A stretch of 38,438 nucleotides of DNA. Origin: Saprospiraceae bacterium. Its GTDB lineage: Bacteria; Bacteroidota; Bacteroidia; Chitinophagales; Saprospiraceae. The DNA is taken from NCBI GenBank assembly GCA_022841505.1, contig JALHRK010000017.1:1-38438 (forward strand), given 5' to 3'. Position numbers and translations under genes: made by a program. The notes beneath the pieces were generated by a model. The model did no database searches, was not told the DNA's origin, and was given only the letters and a program-made list of their open reading frames with translations. Of the stretch, positions 1-5,998 are shown one piece after another (position 1 is the first letter of the stretch; every line of letters begins with the position of its first letter).

Positions 1-181
1 TCGCGAAAAATTGCCTTCAATTCAGCCGTTTATTATCTTCACTGTCCATAATAACGACAGGTGTTCCAAAACCATGAAAGAAAAAGAGGATACACAGGTC
101 TCTTGCAGGCGCCTAACTCCGCGAAACTCAGTGTAAATCAATTTAAATCAGGTTAAAGCCGCGCTAAAACAACTCCCTACC

Positions 182-538
182 ATGATTCCGGACATTAACA
201 CATACTATTTAAATCAAACAGAACCAACCCAAAGTTGCCTCATCGCTTTGCGCAATATTATTCTTCGGCAAGACCCCAATATTACGGAAACGCAGAAGTA
301 TGGAATGCCCTGTTTTTGCTATAAAAAAAAGATATGCTGCTATTTATGGACGGATAAAAAAACGGATCACCCTTATCTCCTGATGGTAGAAGGGAAACAT
401 TTGGTTCACCCGGAATTAAAAGCAGGCAACCGCGCCAGGATGAAAATTTTTAGCGTTGATCCGAACAAAGATTTACCCGTAAAAACGATTGAAGCTATTT
501 TGCAAGAATCATTGGACTTGTACCGGACGGGAATATAG
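182..538 (+). CDS. DUF1801 (YdhG-like) domain protein
   Basis: A 118-residue cytosolic protein without signal peptide or membrane segment. It fits the small DUF1801 family, whose fold resembles frataxin/CyaY and whose biochemical role is not established. Visible family features are the N-terminal helix ending in a run like LRNIILRQDPNITE, followed by the core motif KYGMPCFCYKKKICCYLW, where the family usually has a GxPxF..G...Y pattern, and a C-terminal helix after the VKTIEAIL segment. The length matches the family (about 110-140 residues). The ATG follows directly on a CTACC stretch with no obvious Shine-Dalgarno, which is common in Bacteroidota. It stands alone, pointing away from the leftward genes that follow. 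Seen: the motifs; inferred: family membership. No specific function is proposed. Confidence 0.75.
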   Translation: MIPDINTYYLNQTEPTQSCLIALRNIILRQDPNITETQKYGMPCFCYKKKICCYLWTDKKTDHPYLLMVEGKHLVHPELKAGNRARMKIFSVDPNKDLPVKTIEAILQESLDLYRTGI

Positions 539-669
539 AGCGCTTGGTTGTCAACAAAGCAAGTATGTAGAAAAATATGCGTAGCTGAACCTCAGCGGTA
601 GCGGGAATGACAAAACGATGATGCGTTATGCACTGCCAACGCTCGGCAGTAGCGCGGTTGCACACCCCC

Positions 670-1764
670 CTAAAGTTTAATCCGCTTCCCACTCTTTGCA
701 CTCCGCTTCGCTGCGTCCAAAATCTCCATCACAGTCACGTTCAAAGGTAATGCCGACAGGTCGTTATCATTGAGCGGGATTTCTTTTCGAACCACTGCTT
801 TAAAAAACGAAAACGGATCCTGAAACGGCGGTTTTCGCTCCGGAAGCGTGACCTCGGTTGCTTTATTTTTCTCCTGGAAGCGGTAACTCAGGTTGTTCCG
901 GTCTTTGGCAGTAATGAGGCCGCTGCGGCAGTAGATTTCCATATCTTTTCGGGAAAACGGCCAGTTCCAGGAAGCCTGGATAATCGTTTGCGATTCGGCA
1001 TAGGTGAGCACGATGGTGGCTTCGTCGTCCACCTTGGGGTAGATATCGGGTTTGATTTGCTGGGTGACCGCCATTACCGACATCGGTTTTTGGCCGTTCA
1101 TCAGCCAGGTAGACAGGTCGGCGCCGTAGCAGCCAAAATCGGTGAGCGCGCCCGCGCCGTTTTGGATGGGGTCGGTGAGCCAGTCCAAAAATTCTTTGTT
1201 CACGCCGATCTCTTTCGGGCCTTGATGCCCGTCGTGCACCACAATTTTTCGTATCGGCCCGATGGCGGAAGAATCCTGCATCAACTGCCGGGCGTGGTGC
1301 ACCGTAGGGTACCAGGTTGTTTCGTAATTCGTAAGCAGGAAAATGCCGTGCCGGTTGGCCAATTGCTCCATTTTCCGGGCGTGTTTCAGGCTTACCGCCA
1401 GGGGTTTTTCCACCATTACGTGGATCCCTTTGGGTGCGCAGATTTCCACCACTCCCAGGTGTTCGTAAATGGAATTAAAGGCCGCTACTGCTTCCGGTTT
1501 TTCCGCTGCGATCAGTTCCTCCAGGGTTTTGTAAATCCTGTTTTTAGGATAGTTGTACTGGTCGGCATAGCGCTCGGCCAATTCCCGATTAGGTTCTACA
1601 ATGCCTGTGATTTCAATGTCCCCGTTTTTGACGCTGTTGAAAATCCAGTGGACGTGGGTGTGGGTGAGGCCGGCTACGCCAATGCGGAGGGGTTGTTTGT
1701 TTTGGGCAAGAAGGGAGGAGCTTAGCATGGTTAAGCTCAGCATAGCAACTAAACGCGGTATCAT
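670..1764 (-). CDS. Exported Gfo/Idh/MocA-family oxidoreductase
   Basis: A 364-residue NAD(P)-dependent sugar-type oxidoreductase of the Gfo/Idh/MocA fold. The N-terminal Rossmann domain starts at RIGVAGLTHTHVHW, a loop in which the classical GxGxxG is relaxed; the signature EKPLAV follows about residue 125, and the C-terminal domain has the DFGCYGADLSTWL block that normally lines the substrate pocket. The start was set at the second in-frame ATG because it gives a normal signal peptide (MIPRLVAMLSL...LLAQ); the longer version starting at 1785 would overlap the upstream gene by 20 bases and bury the signal. With this start, one base separates it from the stop of the upstream lipoprotein gene, so the two are probably cotranscribed and translationally coupled. 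Export suggests action in the periplasm on glycans or glycosides; the substrate cannot be read from sequence. Confidence 0.85.
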   Translation of the reverse strand: MIPRLVAMLSLTMLSSSLLAQNKQPLRIGVAGLTHTHVHWIFNSVKNGDIEITGIVEPNRELAERYADQYNYPKNRIYKTLEELIAAEKPEAVAAFNSIYEHLGVVEICAPKGIHVMVEKPLAVSLKHARKMEQLANRHGIFLLTNYETTWYPTVHHARQLMQDSSAIGPIRKIVVHDGHQGPKEIGVNKEFLDWLTDPIQNGAGALTDFGCYGADLSTWLMNGQKPMSVMAVTQQIKPDIYPKVDDEATIVLTYAESQTIIQASWNWPFSRKDMEIYCRSGLITAKDRNNLSYRFQEKNKATEVTLPERKPPFQDPFSFFKAVVRKEIPLNDNDLSALPLNVTVMEILDAAKRSAKSGKRIKL

Positions 1765-1765
1765 A

Positions 1766-2245
1766 TTACTCAATTTTAATTCCATAAATATGGTTGTCCA
1801 GTTCCTCCTCCAGCATCATTAAATGGAGCAATGCGCCGTCACACAAGAGCGTATCCGTTTCATTTTGAATGATGAGGAATCGTTCAACGTTACTACAGGC
1901 TTGTTTCCGTTGTTCGAGATTACCCAGCGTAGTGTTGCGCAAGATGCCAACCTGAAGCGCTTCTTTTCCGTTCAACTTTACCGTGACCATTTTTTTATCC
2001 GCGTCGAATTCAATTGCTCCGTCTGGTTTTTTCGTCAATTTGTTTTTATCGCCGTTGCTAGTCATTGAATAAATTTCAGGGTTTAGACTAAACGCATTTG
2101 ATGGACCGGCATCTATGGATTTTAATACATATTGAATCGTCACAGGATCGGAGGTCAAATTGTAAATATAGAGCCCGTTGTAGAAAGAACAACCCGATAA
2201 GAGGTAAAGCAGTGCAACAACTGCAATGGCTCTATTTTTTTTCAT
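1766..2245 (-). CDS. Small lipoprotein of unknown function
   Basis: A 159-residue protein with a lipoprotein signal: two lysines, a hydrophobic stretch and the lipobox LLSGC at about residues 15-19, predicting an acylated Cys anchored in the inner or outer membrane. The mature part looks all-beta (YNGLYIYNLTSDPVTIQYVL), with a charged hairpin KKPDGAIEFDADKKMVTVKL and a C-terminal segment containing two further cysteines (KQACSNVERFLI and LLCDGALL) that could form a disulfide in the periplasm. No known family was recognised. It is the first gene of a two-gene unit with the downstream exported oxidoreductase (one-base gap), so a helper or anchoring role for that enzyme is possible but not shown. 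Confidence 0.7.
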   Translation of the reverse strand: MKKNRAIAVVALLYLLSGCSFYNGLYIYNLTSDPVTIQYVLKSIDAGPSNAFSLNPEIYSMTSNGDKNKLTKKPDGAIEFDADKKMVTVKLNGKEALQVGILRNTTLGNLEQRKQACSNVERFLIIQNETDTLLCDGALLHLMMLEEELDNHIYGIKIE

Positions 2246-2266
2246 TTTTGTTGAAATTTCATCTGC

Positions 2267-2297
2267 TAAAAGTACTTACCTTCTTTTAACTATCCAA
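2267..2297 (-). promoter_or_regulatory. Probable promoter of the lipoprotein-oxidoreductase unit
   Basis: On the minus strand TACTTTTA lies about 20 bases upstream of the lipoprotein start, close to the Bacteroidota -7 consensus TAnnTTTG (last base differs). A TTG at 2295-2297 lies 20 bases further upstream, the spacing expected for the -33 element. Confidence 0.45.
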
Positions 2298-2325
2298 GTT
2301 GATTGCTGCACGCTGTAAATATAAA

Positions 2326-2351
2326 AAGCGCAAGGCTGAAACCTTGCGCTT
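2326..2351 (-). terminator. Rho-independent terminator
   Basis: A perfect 10-bp stem (AAGCGCAAGG / CCTTGCGCTT) with a six-base loop. On the minus strand it is followed by a short T run (CTTTTTAT). It lies 30 bases after the stop codon of the gene at 2381-3211, so it ends the two-gene leftward operon that starts at 3839. Confidence 0.85.
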
Positions 2352-2380
2352 AGGAGTAAAGTATGAATGCCAGCCGGAAC

Positions 2381-3211
2381 TTATTTCCAACTCAGCCGAT
2401 CAATCATCATCCGCACTTCCCCTTTCTGGAGCGTGGTTGCTGCTTCCGTCTGCCGAATCAATTGGTTGCTGTCTTTTCCGGGATGGACTTTTTTGAAATA
2501 ATCGTTAAACCAGGGCGCTAAGTATTCCTTCATATCGGTGTACACGTCAATCGTTGCCACATGGTAAGGCATTTCGGCGCCGAATGGGAACTCCATATCA
2601 AAGAGGATCCAGGCTTTCATGTTCCCGTCCTTTATTCTTGCTGCGTGCACAGGCCTCCAGATGTCTTTTTCCACTTTTATGTGGTCGGCGCGGGTAGCTC
2701 CTGCCGGGGAAGAGAAATAATTAAAAACCACAATTTTGCCTTTTTGCCAATCGTCCGAAAAAACGCCGTCCGCTTTAGACCAGACCTCTTCTTTCACTAA
2801 AGTTCGGATTTGGTCGGTGCGTTTAACGAGGTCAATTTCTTCCTTCGTCAGCAGAGATTGCCAGTTACTGCCCGAGGTCCCTTCGTAATAGCGGGCGAGT
2901 TGGTCACTTCCTCTTAATACGTTACTTGCCACGTAATTGTACTCACAGTTGGCGCCGTAAGGCGATGCGATCCTTGCCAGGCCCCAATCGTACAAATTCC
3001 CTGCCTTTTGTGAAGCAGCGTGGAGCTTTTTGAAAGCTTGTTCCATTTTCAGGTATTCGGCTTCTTTGTCGGGCGCTACTTTCATGTAGGCATAAACGAT
3101 GTACAGGGTGGTATCTGCGCTTTGAGCGCCGGCGTTGGTGGAAAGCAGGAAGCAAAATCCTGCCAGGGCCAGGGCTTTGATCGCCCGGCCCAATAAATTG
3201 GTGTTGTTCAT
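2381..3211 (-). CDS. Secreted protein of unknown function, NIPSNAP/ABM-like halves
   Basis: A 276-residue protein with a Sec signal peptide (about residues 1-29, ending STNAGAQ). The mature chain appears to hold two similar alpha/beta halves: TLYIVYAYMKVAPDKEAEYL near residue 35 and KIVVFNYFSSPAG...DHIKVEKDIWRPVHAARI near residue 165. Both look like the strand-helix pattern of ferredoxin-fold dimeric barrels (NIPSNAP, ABM, EthD), but no diagnostic motif was seen, so this is inference. The C-terminus ends in a basic WK without a sorting domain. It follows the gene at 3231-3839 with a 19-base gap and is followed by a strong terminator, so the two form an operon. The operon has the same regulatory dyad as the neighbouring response regulator gene. 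Confidence 0.7.
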   Translation of the reverse strand: MNNTNLLGRAIKALALAGFCFLLSTNAGAQSADTTLYIVYAYMKVAPDKEAEYLKMEQAFKKLHAASQKAGNLYDWGLARIASPYGANCEYNYVASNVLRGSDQLARYYEGTSGSNWQSLLTKEEIDLVKRTDQIRTLVKEEVWSKADGVFSDDWQKGKIVVFNYFSSPAGATRADHIKVEKDIWRPVHAARIKDGNMKAWILFDMEFPFGAEMPYHVATIDVYTDMKEYLAPWFNDYFKKVHPGKDSNQLIRQTEAATTLQKGEVRMMIDRLSWK

Positions 3212-3230
3212 TGTGTATTGAATTTTATGT

Positions 3231-3839
3231 TTAGAAAGTGGTATTCACCGAAAAATTAACGAAAGGCTTATTCCGCTTGCCGGCAATCTTTGCCAGGCGC
3301 TTCATTTTGTAGTACATTATTTGGGCAACTCCCACTAAGTAATCTTTGCGCGGGCCGGTGAAAATGAAGGTCTGCTTGTGGTTCAGGAAATCGCCGTGCA
3401 GTAGGCGGCACTTTGGCGTGGCGCTGTACAAGGCAGCCAACCGAACAGAATTGGTGCCGAAGATCAACTGCGGCGTGCCGTACGCCCACAAAGCATAAGC
3501 CACGCACAACCAGACGAAAAAATTGAGCCGGGATTTCTTGCGAATATCCGGGGTCATCCAGAAACAGCACATTTCGGTGTGTGCAGCTGCGTTTTGCACC
3601 TGTTGATACAGGGCATCGCGGTGTGCGTCTCCTGCAAAAACCTCCAGGGTGCGCAGGGTTGTTCCAGCGCCGAGGATGAATCCGCCGACCATTTTTTCCT
3701 GATAATAAATGGCAAAAACCTGGTTGGTTTCGTAGTAGTCGCGGTTCACGTTGAAGCCGGAACACTGAAAATAACTGCTTGCAAAAACATCAATTTCAGC
3801 GGAGTTTTGGATTTGTGTGAATTTTGGAAAGTGTAGCAT
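3231..3839 (-). CDS. Unknown protein, possibly acyltransferase (GNAT)-like
   Basis: A 202-residue cytosolic protein. The frame is open upstream to 3917, but the start was placed at the ATG giving MLHFPKFTQIQ because the dyad and -7 box (3883-3930) lie upstream of it and the longer N-terminus is low in plausible structure. The segment NQVFAIYYQEKMVGGFILG (about 40-58) looks like the strand turn of GNAT acyltransferases, where VxAiyxxxkivGG is common, and RLNFFVWLCVAYALWAYGTPQLIFGTNS resembles the helix and strand after the acyl-CoA loop. The CoA-binding Q/RxxGxG/A loop was not found, so activity is uncertain. First gene of an operon with the secreted protein at 2381-3211; probably controlled by the response regulator encoded 1.3 kb upstream. 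Function unknown. Confidence 0.65.
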   Translation of the reverse strand: MLHFPKFTQIQNSAEIDVFASSYFQCSGFNVNRDYYETNQVFAIYYQEKMVGGFILGAGTTLRTLEVFAGDAHRDALYQQVQNAAAHTEMCCFWMTPDIRKKSRLNFFVWLCVAYALWAYGTPQLIFGTNSVRLAALYSATPKCRLLHGDFLNHKQTFIFTGPRKDYLVGVAQIMYYKMKRLAKIAGKRNKPFVNFSVNTTF

Positions 3840-3882
3840 GATCTCGTTATTTTGTAAGGATTTAATTTTCTTATTGACCTTA

Positions 3883-3930
3883 CAAAGGTGCGATGGGCAG
3901 GGCAGCAGCGCATCCACATGTTGATGTGGA
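3883..3930 (-). promoter_or_regulatory. Operator-promoter shared with the response regulator gene
   Basis: On the minus strand the dyad TCCACATCAACATGTGG (3914-3930) is followed after exactly 23 bases by CACCTTTG (3883-3890), one mismatch from the TAnnTTTG -7 element. The same 17-mer and the same 23-base spacing occur at 5902-5949 before the response regulator gene. No TTG is present at -33; the dyad would be centred near -42, the classical position of an activator touching RNA polymerase. Transcription would start about 40 bases before the ATG at 3839. Confidence 0.75.
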
Positions 3931-3993
3931 AGGGGTGTGGGAGTTCGGGCTGGAGCCCAAATAATAAAATACGCGAGGCGGAACTTCGACTTA

Positions 3994-4038
3994 CTTCGAC
4001 TTCGCTCAGTACAAGTCGCTCAGTACAAGTCGCTCAGT
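3994..4038. repeat. GACTTCGCTCA repeat with 14-bp tandem copies
   Basis: CTTCGACTTCGCTCAGT (3994-4010) merges into a 14-bp tandem repeat, TCGCTCAGTACAAG at 4002-4015 and 4016-4029 and a partial third copy to 4038. The same 17-mer occurs inverted at 20821-20837, so this is a dispersed intergenic element. The rest of the interval 3931-4113 shows no gene. Confidence 0.7.
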
Positions 4039-4113
4039 TACCGTCGTCGCGCCAGCAAGGGATTAATAAATTTAAGGCGGCCTAAAGACCGCGAAACGAA
4101 GCACGCCTTACCC

Positions 4114-5331
4114 TTAGGCAAATCGTTGAATCTGAACGACAATCAGGAAGCCATTGGAAGTGTCTATATGGAAAGCAGCACCAATCTGCTCAGCCCGCAT
4201 ACGCATGTTGGATAAGCCCAGCCCCGTAGTTTTGTAGTCTTTTTGCTTTACTTCACCGTTGTCGTGGATGCTCATTTCTAAGCCGTTGCTGCCAAACTTC
4301 TGGAGTTTAACGGCGACCTTATTGGCATTGGAATGTTTGGCAATATTGGTCAGTGCTTCTTTGTAGATGAGGTATAGATTCTGCCGGATATGGGCGGGCA
4401 TATTTTTTGTCAAAGCCAATTGGTCAATTTGCAAATCAAACGCGATGTCTTTGGGCGTGAGGGTTTCTTCGGCGTGCTCGCGCATGCGGTCGAGCAGGTT
4501 TTCGAGCTTGTCCTTGCGGGCGTCAATTGCCCAAACGGTGTCCCGCATGTGCGACATGGCGGTGCGGCTCAACTCGCTGATGCGTTTGAGCTTGGGCTTG
4601 TTTTTTTCCTCAGCGTTCAATTCCAGGATTTCTGATTGCATGGCCAATCCTGAAAGAATTGTGCCCACATCGTCGTGCAGGTCGCTGGAAATTTTCACCC
4701 GCATGCGCTCGATTTTCAAAACCTGTTGCAAACGATACCTGAAAACGCCATAGACGATCCCTGAAATGGCCAGCGCGCAAAGTGCATAAAACCACCCCGT
4801 GCGCCACCAGGGCGGCGGCAGGTAAAAGGATAATTTTCTGGCATCTGCTTCCGGCATCCAGACGCCGTCGGCATTGGTGGCCAGCAACTCCAGGGTATAC
4901 GCGCCCGGCTGCAATTTGGAAAACCGGACAAACCCCGGGTTTTTCGATTCAATCCATGCCGTATCCTGCCCGACCAACCGGTAACGGAACCGGATGGATT
5001 CGGGGTCGTTGTATTCCAGCGCCAGAAAATTAAAGGAAAGGGTATTCTGGTGATAATGGAGCATAGGCAATTGATCCATCCAGCGCACATTTTCCGGGGT
5101 AGGATAATGGACATCGTTGATGTTGATGTTTTCAAAAACAATGGGTGGAAAAGTCGCCTGGTTTTTAATGGAATCCGGGTGAAAAACATTCAACCCATTG
5201 GGGCCGCCCAGCCAAATTTCGCCATTGGAAGCCCGCAGCCAGGCCCGCTGATTAAATTCCTGCCCCTGCAAACCATCCGCTTGCGAAAACCGGTGCCCTT
5301 GCTGTTCACTTCCAATGCCCTGTAGATCCGC
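4114..5331 (-). pseudogene. Sensor histidine kinase missing its propeller sensor
   Basis: The back half of a two-component kinase of the Reg_prop/Y_Y_Y type, whose full members are about 1,000 residues with two periplasmic beta-propellers. What remains, in order: the tail of the last propeller blade (FSQADGLQGQEFNQRAW, GEIWLGGPNGLNVFHP), a Y_Y_Y domain ending LELLATNADGVWMPE, one membrane helix (TGWFYALCALAISGIVYGVF), a HisKA_3 domain with the phospho-acceptor SSDLHDDVGTILS, and an ATPase domain with N box, HDNG and GLGLSNMRMRAEQIG. The reading frame opens at 5331 inside the response regulator gene, in another frame, and has no ATG before residue 65 of the remnant; the first usable start is a TTG at 5271. 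About 600-700 N-terminal residues are therefore absent. A deletion or a misassembly joined it to the regulator. The catalytic core is intact and could still act if translated by coupling. Confidence 0.8.
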
Positions 5332-5897
5332 TTAATATAGTCCCGAACGGTGTCTAAGAAAATATTGAGTTTGTCTGCGATCATTTTGTAACTCAGCCCG
5401 TCCACAATGCCCTGCACAATTTCTTTTTGCCGGGGCGATAATACTTCGCCTTCCCGTTGGGCTTTGGGGTTAAAATGCAGTGCGATTTTTCTGGCGATGG
5501 TGGGGGACATGTAGGAACCGCCGCGGAAAACGGTGAAAATCGCGTCGCGGATGGTCACCAGCGATGTTCGTTTGGTGATGTAGGAACAGGCGCCTGCACA
5601 GAGGGCATCAAAAATTTTATCGTCTTCCTCAAAGGTGGTCAACATCACAATATCGGTGTCCGGGTATTTCTGACGGATGTGGTAAATGCCCTGGATACCC
5701 GAAATTCCGGGCAGCCCAATATCGAGCAACAACACGTTGATGGCCGGGCGGGCACTGTCCTTAACGGCAGCCAGAAACTCCTCCATGCTTTTGGAGATGA
5801 GGGTAATTTCAAAAGCCGGGCTTTCCCCCAGAAACTGTTCCAGGCTTTCCCGAATGACCGGGTCGTCTTCAACGATGGCGATTTTGATGTTTTCCAT
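5190..5897 (-). CDS. NarL/FixJ-family response regulator with aberrant C-terminal tail
   Basis: A 235-residue regulator. Residues 1-125 are a receiver domain: acidic pocket VEDD, phospho-acceptor Asp59 in LLLDIGLPG, Thr87/88 in MLTTFEE and Lys109 in YITKR. Residues 150-200 are a LuxR-type helix-turn-helix (LSPRQKEIVQGIVDGLSYKM, then DTVRDYIKRIYRALEVNSK). The start MENIKIAIVEDD is canonical; the upstream extension to 5960 is rejected because it runs through the promoter. After Lys200 the protein continues for about 35 residues that are an out-of-frame reading of the kinase gene (residues corresponding to FSQADGLQGQEF in the kinase frame), ending at 5190. The native end is thus lost, although the DNA-binding helices are complete. 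It overlaps the kinase remnant by 140 bases and probably binds the dyads at 5933-5949 and 3914-3930. Confidence 0.85.
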   Translation of the reverse strand: MENIKIAIVEDDPVIRESLEQFLGESPAFEITLISKSMEEFLAAVKDSARPAINVLLLDIGLPGISGIQGIYHIRQKYPDTDIVMLTTFEEDDKIFDALCAGACSYITKRTSLVTIRDAIFTVFRGGSYMSPTIARKIALHFNPKAQREGEVLSPRQKEIVQGIVDGLSYKMIADKLNIFLDTVRDYIKRIYRALEVNSKGTGFRKRMVCRGRNLISGPGCGLPMAKFGWAAPMG

Positions 5898-5901
5898 GCA
5901 A

Positions 5902-5949
5902 CAAAGGTAACTGGTGTTGGATGGGAAAACGACCACATGTTGATGTGGA
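5902..5949 (-). promoter_or_regulatory. Operator-promoter of the response regulator gene
   Basis: On the minus strand the dyad TCCACATCAACATGTGG (5933-5949) is followed by 23 bases and TACCTTTG (5902-5909), a perfect TAnnTTTG -7 element. It matches the site at 3883-3930 in motif and spacing. The -7 box ends only four bases before the ATG at 5897, so the transcript would be leaderless or nearly so. The dyad also lies about 50 bases upstream of the divergent TonB receptor start at 5999 and could influence it. Confidence 0.75.
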
Positions 5950-5998
5950 GGCGCACACACATTGCAACAAAATCCTATCTTGCCTGCAAAAAATTGGT

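Noticed and set aside
17-112. Minus-strand frame reading DLCILFFFHGFGTPVVIM and ending at 17
   Set aside because: It looks somewhat protein-like but has a stop just upstream, no start and no recognisable family. It may be a gene scrap or chance.
988-1725. Long plus-strand frame of 245 codons
   Set aside because: Lies fully antisense to the oxidoreductase gene, which has clear family motifs; the composition is that of a shadow frame.
5921-5998. N-terminal extension of the first TonB receptor
   Set aside because: Crosses the regulatory dyad and would hide the signal peptide starting at 5999.
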